The notes under the pieces are model-generated. The model had not been told where the DNA came from. It saw only the letters and a list, made by a program, of their open reading frames with translations, and searched no databases. A program made the position numbers and the translations under genes. Positions 36,579 to 45,184 of a DNA stretch of 64,000 bases are shown piece by piece; position 1 is the first letter of the stretch; each line of letters starts with the position of its first letter. Source of the stretch: a bacterium. Its GTDB lineage: Bacteria; Hinthialibacterota; Hinthialibacteria; Hinthialibacterales; Hinthialibacteraceae. Location: positions 21,838 to 85,837 of the forward strand of contig WGLV01000069.1 in assembly GCA_016125385.1 (NCBI GenBank), read 5' to 3'.

Positions 36579-37454
36579 ATGAAAAAAATCGGCTTTGTCG
36601 GCATCGGGCTGATGGGCGAACCCATGTCGCGAAACCTGATGAAGGCGGGTTACGAACTCTTCATCTATAACCGCACCGCCAGCAAATGCGACGCGCTCAA
36701 AGGCGAAGGCGCGACGGTATGCGCCACGCCGAAGGAAGTCGGCGCGAATTGCGAACTGGTCTTCACCTGCGTGGGCGACGCGCCCGACGTGGAAGAAGTG
36801 ATCCTCGGCGAAAACGGAGTCGCCCAGGGCATGCGATCCGGCGGAATCATCGTCGACTGCACCACCAGTTCGCCCGCCCTCGCCCGCGAGATGCACGCCA
36901 AACTGAAAGAAAAAGGCGTCGGCGTTCTCGACGCGCCGGTCAGCGGCGGCCCCGAAGGCGCCAAACTGGGCACGCTCTCCATCATGGTGGGCGGCGACGA
37001 AGACGTGTTCGCCAGGGCGAAGCCGGTGCTTGAAGCGGTCGGCAAAACCATCACCCACATCGGCCCCGCCGGCGCGGGACAGATCACCAAGTCGGTCAAT
37101 CAGATCGTGCTGGCCATCAACATGATGGGCATCGCCGAAGGCATCATCCTCGCGCAAAAGAGCGGGCTCGATCCCGCCAAGGTGCTCGAAGCGGTGGGCG
37201 GCGGCGCCGCCGGATCGTGGATCATGCCCAAGCGCGGCCCGCTGATGATCGATGAAAAATTCGAGACGCCCTTCTTCAAACTGGGCCATCACACCAAAGA
37301 CATGCGTATCGCCACCGACTGGGCGAAAGAGATCGGCGCCAATCTGGAGCTCGCCCAGCGCCTGCGCCAGATGATGGAGCCGCTGGTGGCCGAGGGCAAA
37401 TTCAATTTCGACCACTCCGCCCTGTTTATCGCCGCCAAACGCGCCAACGAGTAA
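36579..37454 (+). CDS. Beta-hydroxyacid dehydrogenase (tartronate semialdehyde reductase / 3-hydroxyisobutyrate family)
   Basis: 291-residue NAD(P)-dependent dehydrogenase. The Rossmann motif GFVGIGLMGEPMSRNL starts at residue 5, then DAPVSGGPEGAKLGTLSIMVGG at about 118-139, and catalytic Lys171 in GAGQITKSVNQI. This resembles GarR/GlxR tartronate semialdehyde reductase and 3-hydroxyisobutyrate dehydrogenase; substrates cannot be told apart here. GGGAGG at 36567-36572 fixes the start. A strong terminator follows. Confidence 0.92.
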   Translation: MKKIGFVGIGLMGEPMSRNLMKAGYELFIYNRTASKCDALKGEGATVCATPKEVGANCELVFTCVGDAPDVEEVILGENGVAQGMRSGGIIVDCTTSSPALAREMHAKLKEKGVGVLDAPVSGGPEGAKLGTLSIMVGGDEDVFARAKPVLEAVGKTITHIGPAGAGQITKSVNQIVLAINMMGIAEGIILAQKSGLDPAKVLEAVGGGAAGSWIMPKRGPLMIDEKFETPFFKLGHHTKDMRIATDWAKEIGANLELAQRLRQMMEPLVAEGKFNFDHSALFIAAKRANE

Positions 37455-37500
37455 CCACACCCCGGGCGGATAACCACATTCAGAACTTGCACGCACGATC

Positions 37501-37532
37501 CGGGGCGGCCTCGCGCCGCCCCGTTTATTTTT
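37501..37532 (+). terminator. Intrinsic terminator after the dehydrogenase gene
   Basis: CGGGGCGGC (37501-37509), loop CTCGC, GCCGCCCCG (37515-37523), then TTTATTTTT. Confidence 0.93.
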
Positions 37533-37578
37533 CGTCAACCAGGTAACCGATTGGAATTTGTATTAGCGAAGCGGACTC

Positions 37579-38772
37579 TCATTCGCCCACTGACTTGCCC
37601 AGCATGCGCATGACGCGGCGGAAGACGCGGAACGAAAAGCGCTTCTCCAACCGGTCGCGCCAGGCGTATGACTCGGTCAGTTCGCGCAACGCGTCCTGAT
37701 AGGTCTCTTCCCACGCGCGCAGCCCCTGTTCAAGCCGGCGGATATACTCGGCCTGATCGCGCGCGGCGAGCGCCATGCCGCTCGGAACCGTCTCGGGCGG
37801 CGCGGGCGCTACGGGTTCCGCTTCGGGTTCCACATCAGGCGCTGTTTCAGCGCTGGCGTCAGGCGAAGCGGGTTGTTCCGCGCCCGGTTCATCCGCGGCT
37901 TCCGTTGGGGCGGGCTCCGGCTTGAGCGCGGCCTGCTCTTCTTCCCAGCGCAGCCGCGCTTCCTCTTCCTCGCGCTGGCGTTGCCGGTGCAGGCCGATCA
38001 GTCCTTCGGCGAGACGCGAGACCATGGCGATCTCGGCGGCGCTTTCATCCTCGCGCGGGGTCTGAATCAGGTCGACCGAGAGCGGCTCCTTCTCATCGAA
38101 CAGACAGAGCACGATCTTGCGGTAAGCGGGCGTGCGGAAATCGTGACCGAAGAGTTCTTCCTGATAAAACGTATCCAGCGTCTGCGCCAGATCGACGCTA
38201 TCCGGCGCCGTTTCAAGCAGCAGGTCGAGCATCTGCAGCCGCATCCAGCGTTCGACCGAGCCAACGTCGAACGCCTTCACCGCGCCGCCCGAAGCGCGCA
38301 GGTGATCGATCAGCGCCTCGGCGTCGGGCAGATCGAATTGCGCGTGTTCGTCGAGCCACGGGTGCGGCTCGCCGCGCAGCGAGACGTGCGCCGCGCGCAC
38401 TGCGTCCTCCGCCGCCTTGACGTTGGGGTGAGCGTGAGGGAACGACAAAAGGAGCCCGCGCCGCGCCACCCGCCTCATCTCATCGATCGCGGTCAACCGC
38501 GACAGCGGCGGCAGGTGTTCGAACACGTCGAGCGAGACGGCGAACTCGAACGCCCCGTCGCGAAAGGGCAGCGCCATCGCGCTGCCGCGCAGCTGCATCC
38601 CCGGCGCGTCGACGCGCGGATCGCACAACACCCATTCAAACCGGGGCGCGAAGGTCCGCATGCGGCCGGGGTAGCCGCCCACGTCGAGCACGAGCGCGCC
38701 GTCATCGGGCATGGCCCAGTTGAGCAGATGCCGGGTGGTTTCACATCGCTGCCACGCGTCGAATTTCAACAA
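37579..38772 (-). CDS. SAM-dependent methyltransferase with C-terminal acidic linker and helix
   Basis: 397 residues. A class I methyltransferase core spans about 1-240: LVLDVGGYPGRM as motif I, then SLDVFEHLPPLSRLTAIDEMRRV. A Glu-rich coiled segment (RQREEEEARLRWEEEQ) follows, then a disordered Pro/Ala/Glu linker (EPAPTEAADEPGAEQ) and a basic helical tail ending RRVMRMLGKSVGE. Such layouts occur in methyltransferases acting with glycan or surface-polymer synthesis. Motif I is unusual in having Gly-Gly-Tyr. No glycosyltransferase is adjacent. Confidence 0.8.
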   Translation of the reverse strand: MLKFDAWQRCETTRHLLNWAMPDDGALVLDVGGYPGRMRTFAPRFEWVLCDPRVDAPGMQLRGSAMALPFRDGAFEFAVSLDVFEHLPPLSRLTAIDEMRRVARRGLLLSFPHAHPNVKAAEDAVRAAHVSLRGEPHPWLDEHAQFDLPDAEALIDHLRASGGAVKAFDVGSVERWMRLQMLDLLLETAPDSVDLAQTLDTFYQEELFGHDFRTPAYRKIVLCLFDEKEPLSVDLIQTPREDESAAEIAMVSRLAEGLIGLHRQRQREEEEARLRWEEEQAALKPEPAPTEAADEPGAEQPASPDASAETAPDVEPEAEPVAPAPPETVPSGMALAARDQAEYIRRLEQGLRAWEETYQDALRELTESYAWRDRLEKRFSFRVFRRVMRMLGKSVGE

Positions 38773-38821
38773 GGCTCCGCTCTCCTTCGGCGAATCGAAT
38801 GGTCACGTTTACCAGTCACGC

Positions 38822-39535
38822 TCAGCTCAGACAATCGGTGGGCAGATCGAGCGACAACGGCCGGTCGGCGGCGAAGCCCTCGGCGAACGCGGCGCCGATC
38901 TGCATGCCCATCGCTCGATTGAAGGCCTCCACCTGCGTAAGGTAATCGCTGACGCCGATGTGCTGATAGTCGGGCGGCAGCTTGGGGTTGACGAACTGGC
39001 TGCGGTACGCCGCCATCGCCGCCCGCTTGGTTTCGATAAACTCCGACACGTCGACGGCGAACGCCGCCTCGCGCGCGTCGTGAATGAAATAATAAAACAA
39101 CCGCGCCGGCGAAAAGGCGGGCGATTCGGTTTTGTATTTCGGAAGCCGCGCCAGAAAAAACGCGCTCTTGACCAGCTGCGCCGCCCCCTGGTGGTCGGGA
39201 TGGCGATCGAACGGCGGGCAGACGAACAGATAGCGCGCCTTGTGACGGCGGATGGTCTCCACCACCACGCGGCGGTTTTCGTCCGAATCGCGCACCGCGC
39301 CGTCGCCCAGGCCGAGGTTCTCACGAACGTGCAGCCCGAGCACCCGCGTGGCTTCTTCCGCTTCGCGGCGGCGTTGTTCGGCGTCGCCCTTGGTTCCGAG
39401 TTCGCCGCGCGTCAGGTCGGCGACTCCCACGCGCTTGCCGCGCGCGATCGCCTTAGCCATCACGCCGCCCATCGCCAGTTCGGCGTCGTCGGGATGAGGC
39501 GCGAACACCAGCAGATCGAGACTGGTTTCACTCAT
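38822..39535 (-). CDS. N-acetyl-sugar deacetylase, BshB1-like (PIG-L/LmbE family)
   Basis: 237-residue zinc deacetylase. LLVFAPHPDDAELAMGG is the metal motif (His-Pro-Asp-Asp) near the N-terminus, DRHPDHQGAA supplies a further His and Asp. In Bacillus and relatives, BshB1 removes acetyl from GlcNAc-malate in bacillithiol synthesis. No bshA or bshC lies in the window, so bacillithiol production is only suggested. The start MSETSLDL at 39535 is the one that places the family motif at the N-terminus; upstream in-frame codons would add a non-conserved tail. Confidence 0.85.
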   Translation of the reverse strand: MSETSLDLLVFAPHPDDAELAMGGVMAKAIARGKRVGVADLTRGELGTKGDAEQRRREAEEATRVLGLHVRENLGLGDGAVRDSDENRRVVVETIRRHKARYLFVCPPFDRHPDHQGAAQLVKSAFFLARLPKYKTESPAFSPARLFYYFIHDAREAAFAVDVSEFIETKRAAMAAYRSQFVNPKLPPDYQHIGVSDYLTQVEAFNRAMGMQIGAAFAEGFAADRPLSLDLPTDCLS

Positions 39536-39652
39536 GGATTTCGATTGTCCGGTTTCGTTCCGATTTATAACGGAGCCATCCATACGCGTCCCGCGCGGAA
39601 TGGTCATCCTGACGCCAGTATAAAAGGATTTGAGGCGGTCGTCAGGGCGAGA

Positions 39653-40984
39653 TCACGCCGAAGATTTCGCTTCATCCGGCGCCGTGCGGTTATTGGAGGC
39701 GGCGCGGGTTTCGCCGGATTGCTGAAAGGCGATTTTCATCAGAATCGGGCCGAAAATCTGGTTGAGCGCGATACAGGCCACCAGCAGCGTCGCCATCTTG
39801 TCGCCCCACCAGAACGCCTCGCGCCGCAACACCATCACCAGCCCCAGGCTGACCCCCGCCTGCGGCAGAAAACCCATCCAGTAGGTCCACGGCGAGCGGA
39901 TCGGCGGCTTCGCGATGGCCACGCCCGCCCCGGTGGTCAACGCCAGCAGCGCCATACGGATCAGCGTCAATAACACCGCCAGCACGCTCATGGTCTGAAG
40001 CGCGTTGAGATCGAGCGCGGCGCCCGCCACGCAGAAAAAGATGACGTAGATCACCAGCGACCCTTTGCCGATAATCGACAGCAGTTTCTCCCCCTGCTCG
40101 GTCGTGTTGGTCACCCAGATCCCCGCCACCACGCAGATCAACACCGGATCGAGATGAATGGAATGAGAACCGACAGAGATCAGGTACGAAAACGCCAGCA
40201 GAAACAGCACCGGATCGCTGTTCACCCGGCTGAGAAAAAACGCGATTCCCCACCCCGTCGCCAGCCCGGTCAAAATAGAAAACAACAATTCGCCGCCCAG
40301 GCTGATGAACGGCTGCATGCTGATCGAAGCGCCTTCCAGCTCAAGCAGGTGATCGACGCTGAGCGTAATGGTAAAAAGAATAATCACCATCACGTCTTTC
40401 AACACGGCCGTGCCCAGCGTGATATCGGTGCAGACGCCCTTTGAGCGGGTTTCAGATATCAGCGCGATGGTGGTGGCGGGCGACTGCGCCACGGATATCG
40501 CGCCGAAGACCAGCCCCGCCGCGATGCGCGTCGTCCAGGGATCGTCGCGCATGAAGGGGAAAAACGCGGAAGTCAGCGCGAACGCCGCCGTCCCCAGCAC
40601 GAATACGCCGATGGTCTGCGACAGCGTGATCGATACGATGCCCTTCCACTGCTTGCGCAGGGTATCGAGGCGCAACTCGCCGCCCGCCGAAAGCGCGATC
40701 AGCGACAGCGCGATCTGATCGATCAGGGTGAGATTCTTCACCGTCGCCTGCGAGAGCATTCCACCCAGGCAGGGCCCTGCCAGCATCCCCGCCAGCAGGT
40801 ACCCGGTGATGCGCGGCAGGGTGAGGAGCGAGATCAACTCGCCCAGCAGATAGCCGCCCAGAATCACCAGCCCCAGCGAAAAAGCGGTCACGCCCTGCAC
40901 GCCTGACAACTCGCCATACGGGTACGCCCTGACGATACAGGCGCAGGCGATAATGACGAAAAGCGAACTGATCCGGGTAATCAA
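39653..40984 (-). CDS. Cation:proton antiporter, CPA family, downstream member
   Basis: 443-residue, about 12-helix inner-membrane antiporter. Motifs include GGYLLGELISLLTLPRITGYLLAGMLAGP at the N-terminus, QSPATTIALI in a central helix and LPQAGVSLGLVMVLRR near the end. The likely start is TTG 40984, which overlaps the stop of the upstream antiporter (TTGA), so the pair is translationally coupled. GGGGG lies about eight bases before it. The predicted role is Na+ or K+ exchange for H+, possibly controlled by the EIIA and PII-like proteins of the same unit. Confidence 0.85.
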   Translation of the reverse strand: MITRISSLFVIIACACIVRAYPYGELSGVQGVTAFSLGLVILGGYLLGELISLLTLPRITGYLLAGMLAGPCLGGMLSQATVKNLTLIDQIALSLIALSAGGELRLDTLRKQWKGIVSITLSQTIGVFVLGTAAFALTSAFFPFMRDDPWTTRIAAGLVFGAISVAQSPATTIALISETRSKGVCTDITLGTAVLKDVMVIILFTITLSVDHLLELEGASISMQPFISLGGELLFSILTGLATGWGIAFFLSRVNSDPVLFLLAFSYLISVGSHSIHLDPVLICVVAGIWVTNTTEQGEKLLSIIGKGSLVIYVIFFCVAGAALDLNALQTMSVLAVLLTLIRMALLALTTGAGVAIAKPPIRSPWTYWMGFLPQAGVSLGLVMVLRREAFWWGDKMATLLVACIALNQIFGPILMKIAFQQSGETRAASNNRTAPDEAKSSA

Positions 40985-42345
40985 GCCGGCGCCCCCTGAG
41001 GCGCGGGGCGGCCATCGCCTCCGGCCCGTTTTTTTTCTTCCGGCGTTTTCGCCCCGCTGGCGCGCAACACCCGCTCCATGAGAAACGGACCGATCAACTG
41101 GTTGATCAACACCGACAGAATAATCGTCCCGAGCAGAAAATTCGCCAGATACCCCGGGCGGATCAGGTGATAATCGACCGCCAGCGCGATCGAAAGCCCG
41201 CCCGACGGCAACATGGCGAGCCCCAGCCAGGGCGCGGGCTTTTCGCCGTGCGGCCACCCCGCCCGGCCCAGCCACGTCCCGGCGATCAGGGCGGCGGCGC
41301 GCGCGATGACGTAGGCCGCGGCCATCATCAGAACCGCCGGCGTAATCGGCGGCCATAGCGCGCCCACGAGAATCATGAAGATGACGAAAAACGGCTTTTC
41401 GGCCGTCAGCAGCGATTTGGTGATTCGGCCCAGGGCGAAGTTGGGCAGATTGGCAATCATCAGCCCCATCACCAGGTTGACGAACAACGGAGACAGCTGA
41501 AGGTACGACGATAACCCGCCTGAAAAGATCACCGACCCCGCCACGAGCAACAGCATCTCGTTTCCGCTCAGCCGCTCACTGGTGAGATAATGCAACAGCC
41601 AGCCCAGCGACACGCCCAGCAAAACCGACACGAGCAACCATCCGGTTCCGCTCATCACCGGATCAACCAGCGTGGTGACGCTGGCGCGCGTATCGATTTC
41701 GTTGTGCATGCGAGCCAGCGTCATGGCTTCCGTCGAAGCGTGGAAGAGCGCGTACCATGCGCCCATGCCCAACACCGCGAGCGGCGCGCGCAGATCGGTC
41801 AGCAACTGAAGCAGCTTCGACGCCTTGCCGCGCAGAGGCGAATCGCGCTGGATCAGCGCCATCGCCGAATAGGTCGAGACCGAACCCGCCCAGCCCAGCA
41901 GACACGCCGCGCCGAGGCGCGCCGCCGAATCGTTTTCCAGTTCGGCGATCCCCATCAGGCCCAGGTCGCCCGACCAGCGGAAACAGAGCGGGAGAAAGAA
42001 GTAAACGAACAGCGCCAAAAGCGCGAATGAGGTCAGCGATACCACAAAAGCCAGCGTCCAGATTCGTAAGGCGATCTGTTTGAGGATGCGGCGATCGAAT
42101 TGCACGCCCACCAGCAGGCCGATCCACCCCAGCCCCAGGCTGAGCACCGGCGAGAGATCGTGCAGGGCCGCATCGGTCAGCAGGTTCGCCGCGCGCGGCC
42201 CCAGAATCAGCCCCACCAGCAGAAACTCCGTCCCGGCGGTGAACAGATAGCGCACGCCCAGCGAGAAACGCTGTTGAAACAGCGTCAGCCGCGATCCCGC
42301 GTATCCCAGCAATACAATCAAGACAAAACCCAATACGACGTTCAT
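40981..42345 (-). CDS. Cation:proton antiporter, CPA family, upstream member
   Basis: 454 residues, about 12 membrane helices. TEFLLVGLILGPRAANLL, GWIGLLVGVQFDRRIL and AMLPSGGLSIALAVDYHL are typical of CPA2-like antiporters (KefB/NhaP-related). The C-terminal tail is short and hydrophilic with no TrkA-N domain. It is followed by the second antiporter with a four-base overlap; the two may form a heterodimer, which is inference. It lies 128 bp after the PII-like gene on the same strand. Confidence 0.85.
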   Translation of the reverse strand: MNVVLGFVLIVLLGYAGSRLTLFQQRFSLGVRYLFTAGTEFLLVGLILGPRAANLLTDAALHDLSPVLSLGLGWIGLLVGVQFDRRILKQIALRIWTLAFVVSLTSFALLALFVYFFLPLCFRWSGDLGLMGIAELENDSAARLGAACLLGWAGSVSTYSAMALIQRDSPLRGKASKLLQLLTDLRAPLAVLGMGAWYALFHASTEAMTLARMHNEIDTRASVTTLVDPVMSGTGWLLVSVLLGVSLGWLLHYLTSERLSGNEMLLLVAGSVIFSGGLSSYLQLSPLFVNLVMGLMIANLPNFALGRITKSLLTAEKPFFVIFMILVGALWPPITPAVLMMAAAYVIARAAALIAGTWLGRAGWPHGEKPAPWLGLAMLPSGGLSIALAVDYHLIRPGYLANFLLGTIILSVLINQLIGPFLMERVLRASGAKTPEEKKRAGGDGRPAPQGAPA

Positions 42346-42473
42346 ACCCAGGCGCCCCTCCGTCGGGATGAATGCAACATGATACGCGATTCGGGATGAA
42401 GAAAAAGAGTAAATGGAACGGGCCGCGCCGCCCGCCGTCTCTCAACGCAAGACAGACGCGATGAAAATAGAAC

Positions 42474-42803
42474 CTAGAGTTCGGGCAGGGCGAAATCGAC
42501 CGGCACGGTGAACAGCGCTCCCACCGAGGGATCGTTGAAGTCGATCTCCAGTTCGAGCAGTATCCTCACCAGCCGCCGCACGTCTTCCTTGCGCGGAATC
42601 AGGGCGAAGATGTTTTTGTTGTAGGCGCGCGAACCGCGCGTCGACTGCAACAGCCCCGCGAAAATCGGCACGTCTTTGGCCAGTACGCGCTCCATCGCCA
42701 CCCCGTCGATCACGGTGGCGCCGACCGCTTCCAGTTCGACCAGTTCGGCCAGAATTTCATCAAGAAATTCTTCCTGATTGAGTACGATCACCAGAAGGTG
42801 CAT
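42474..42803 (-). CDS. PII-like signalling protein
   Basis: 109-residue small protein with the alternating beta-alpha pattern of PII/CutA-like folds: MHLLVIVLNQEEFLDEILAELVELEAVGATVIDGVAMERVLA, then YNKNIFALIPRKEDVRRLVRILLELEIDF. The GATVID segment is where PII proteins bind nucleotide or partners. It starts 10 bases after the EIIA stop, so the two are coupled. It is likely a regulatory subunit for the antiporters; the ligand is unknown. Confidence 0.75.
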   Translation of the reverse strand: MHLLVIVLNQEEFLDEILAELVELEAVGATVIDGVAMERVLAKDVPIFAGLLQSTRGSRAYNKNIFALIPRKEDVRRLVRILLELEIDFNDPSVGALFTVPVDFALPEL

Positions 42804-42813
42804 ATCGCCTGTT

Positions 42814-43272
42814 TCAGTTCTCTTCGCGGGCTTGAATCAACGCCAGCACGTCGTCGGGCGTTTTTGCGTTGCAGACTTCCTGCCGGAACGATTCTTTGCG
42901 GAAAAAACGGGAAATCTTGCTGAGGATGCTGAGAAAGGAGGTTTGGAGTCTGGGTTCGCCGGCGAGCAGAAATATCAAATGGACGGGCTGGTTATCGAGC
43001 GAGTCGTATTCCACGCCCTGCTTCGAAACCCCCATCGCCAGAACGATGCCTCGGATGCCGTCCGTGGTGGCGTGGGGAATGGCCATCCCGCTGCCGATTC
43101 CGGTGGTCTGAATTCGCTCCCGTTCCGAGATCGCCGCCACCAGCTTGTCCAGATTCGAAACGCGGCCTGAATTGGCGGCGAGGCTCGCCATTTCATGCAC
43201 AACGCCGCTTTTGGTCTGGTGGCTCAGATCAAGCGAAATGCACTCTTTACAGAGAATGTCCGATAAATTCAT
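42814..43272 (-). CDS. PTS EIIA domain protein (PtsN/fructose type)
   Basis: 152-residue EIIA of the fructose/nitrogen type. The phosphorylation site is His67 in GIGSGMAIPHATTDG. The C-terminal VHLIFLLAGE and SILSKISRFFR match PtsN-like proteins, which often regulate K+ transport instead of carrying sugar. ATG 43272 was chosen because the conserved MNLSDIL begins there. It leads a unit with a PII-like protein and two cation antiporters, and no EIIBC permease is near. Confidence 0.9.
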   Translation of the reverse strand: MNLSDILCKECISLDLSHQTKSGVVHEMASLAANSGRVSNLDKLVAAISERERIQTTGIGSGMAIPHATTDGIRGIVLAMGVSKQGVEYDSLDNQPVHLIFLLAGEPRLQTSFLSILSKISRFFRKESFRQEVCNAKTPDDVLALIQAREEN

Positions 43273-43530
43273 TCCACCCGCCCGGCGCTCTCCGCCCGAA
43301 TTGACCGGCGCCCTGAGCCCTTCCCGCGTACCTGCCGGGCGGCGCAAGGCGTCAATGCCTTTGTGACGGAGAGCGATTCTGTTAAAGATGACAGTATAGT
43401 GTTACTCCCCCCATCGGGCAAACCGTTTAATCCGATACGCGCGTTTTTAACGGGTGTTGCGATGGAGCTTTGAAAAATTAACTTGATTTTTTCCCGCAAG
43501 CCATGAAAATTACGGATAGAGGATCAAACA

Positions 43531-43965
43531 ATGAGTTCACTGGGGAAATGGATAGCGGGTATTGTAATTCTCGTTGTATTCGTCGCCGTGGCGAATGGCG
43601 CGCGGACTTTCTGGAAAAAAGCGTCGAAAGATATGGTCTCGCCCGATGGCAAGCATACCGTTCTGGATGGATTCACGGGCAAGCTGGCCGTCGACAAATA
43701 CCTTGAGATCAAAGACAAAGAGCCGACCTTCAATTTTCCAACCATCCGTACCGGCGTCATGATGTTTCAGACCTCCCACGGGCGCTTTCCCAACAGCCTC
43801 GACGAAGTCGTGAATGAAGGCGACCTGTCGCCCGACGTCATACGCGATCAGCACGGCGTTCCCTATCAGATGAGAATCGAACAGCGCGACATGATTCTCA
43901 CCAGCGCGGGCGCCGATAAAGTGTTCAGCACGACCGACGACGTGGAGTATAAATTGAATCTGTAG
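43531..43965 (+). CDS. GspG C-terminal-like membrane-anchored protein
   Basis: 144 residues with one N-terminal transmembrane helix (IAGIVILVVFVAVANGARTF) and no prepilin processing site before it. The C-terminal domain YQMRIEQRDMILTSAGADKVFSTTDDVEY and FQTSHGRFPNSLDEV resembles the globular part of type II secretion pseudopilin GspG. GAGGA at 43519-43523 supports the start. It has no secretion neighbours and stands alone before a terminator, so it may be an unrelated user of that fold. Confidence 0.72.
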   Translation: MSSLGKWIAGIVILVVFVAVANGARTFWKKASKDMVSPDGKHTVLDGFTGKLAVDKYLEIKDKEPTFNFPTIRTGVMMFQTSHGRFPNSLDEVVNEGDLSPDVIRDQHGVPYQMRIEQRDMILTSAGADKVFSTTDDVEYKLNL

Positions 43966-43968
43966 CCG

Positions 43969-43988
43969 GCGCCGTTCGGCGCTTTTTT
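43969..43988 (+). terminator. Intrinsic terminator
   Basis: Short stem GCGCC (43969-43973), loop GTTC, GGCGC (43978-43982), followed by TTTTTT (43983-43988). Confidence 0.8.
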
Positions 43989-44028
43989 AATCGCACTGTT
44001 CATGGATGGCCTCGGGGAGGAGACGATC

Positions 44029-44643
44029 ATGGATGTTTTTCTGATTGAGGAAGAAGAAATATCGCTCCTGGGGAAAATGCTGTACTATTCCGCCAGCCAT
44101 CTCACCAAGCGCGAGCGTGAAGTCTACGACCATCTCATCGAAAACCTGCTGCGCAAAGTCTCACAGGTGCGCCAGCGCGAACGCGCCGCTCAGGCCGATA
44201 TGGAGGCCCACGGCGACGCCCAGCTCACCGCCAAAAAGAACGCCATCCGCTCCCTCCGGCCCGAAGAAGTCTGCAAAACCTTCGTCGATTCATGGAACAA
44301 ACAGGACTTTGAAACCGAGTACTTCTGTATGTCGCAGTCGTTCCCCATTCACAAGAAAAAAACCGACAACGTGCGTGAGTACGTCATCAACCGCATGAAG
44401 AAGTATCAGGACCGCCTCAACGTCGGGCCTATCACCAAGCGCGTCATGGAAGTCTCGTTCGCCGAAACGCACGGCAACAAGACCGCCGTCTATTGCATCG
44501 AAGTTCACAAAATGCCCGATAAAAATCTCACCATGCACCGCGAGTACGAACTGATCTATGAAGACGGCGCATGGCGCATCGCCGACTTTGAAACCGTCAA
44601 AAGTCATGAGTCGCCGATTACATCCAAACCATCCGCCTCCTGA
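44029..44643 (+). CDS. NTF2-like domain protein with helical N-terminus
   Basis: 204 residues. The N-terminal half is helical and charged (MLYYSASHLTKREREVYDHLIENLLRKV). The C-terminal half VCKTFVDSWNKQDFETEYFCMSQSFP, then KRVMEVSFAETHGNKTAVY and YELIYEDGAWRIADFETV, has the cone-shaped NTF2/SnoaL pattern of ligand-binding or adaptor proteins. GGAGG at 44015-44020 with good spacing favours ATG 44029 over an upstream ATG. Not recognised further. Confidence 0.7.
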   Translation: MDVFLIEEEEISLLGKMLYYSASHLTKREREVYDHLIENLLRKVSQVRQRERAAQADMEAHGDAQLTAKKNAIRSLRPEEVCKTFVDSWNKQDFETEYFCMSQSFPIHKKKTDNVREYVINRMKKYQDRLNVGPITKRVMEVSFAETHGNKTAVYCIEVHKMPDKNLTMHREYELIYEDGAWRIADFETVKSHESPITSKPSAS

Positions 44644-45184
44644 CGGAGCCTCTTGACGGGGGCGGTGGTCGTGTGATTTGCTGTTGAATCTGATGAACGG
44701 GAATGAGGGCGGTTCGGCGCTTTTTTACCCACCCTCAACTTTTCTCTAGGTCTTCCTGCTGGAATCGAGTAAAATATTGATTCGATAAACGTCTCTTTCT
44801 GAGACTCAGATTGTCATATTGCGTCAAAAAGTCAGGCAAAAACATCTTTCGATCAACTCATCCACTCTGAAGATCATCCCGCGGCGGGTTGAGGGCCGAT
44901 AAACTTACACTCCTTAATTAAAAATATTTCCGTTCCAGTCTCGTAAAACATTTCAGAGGAAAACTCTGACAATTTCTTGACTTTTGGATATCGTTTCAAA
45001 GGCGGATGGACGCAAAATTGATTCGAATGAATTATTTTTGCGTGACCGCGAGAGTTTTGAGCCGTAGTATTCCGCTAATGACGCCGTAAATGGAACGCAT
45101 ATTGCATAATCAATAAAATCAAGCATTTTTCGTTTTTGAGATAAGAGCATCTCAAATCAGACACTGAAGTTCATGAGGGAAATG
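44644..45184. other. Intergenic region without a recognised gene
   Basis: 541 bases, AT-rich from about 44750 on. Nothing beyond a small inverted repeat GTCTC-TTTCT-GAGAC (44791-44805) and T-runs was found. It presumably holds the promoter of the transglycosylase gene. Confidence 0.6.

Noticed and set aside
44953..45150. 65-residue minus frame in the gap before the transglycosylase
   Set aside because: No ribosome site, no motif and composition of non-coding DNA.
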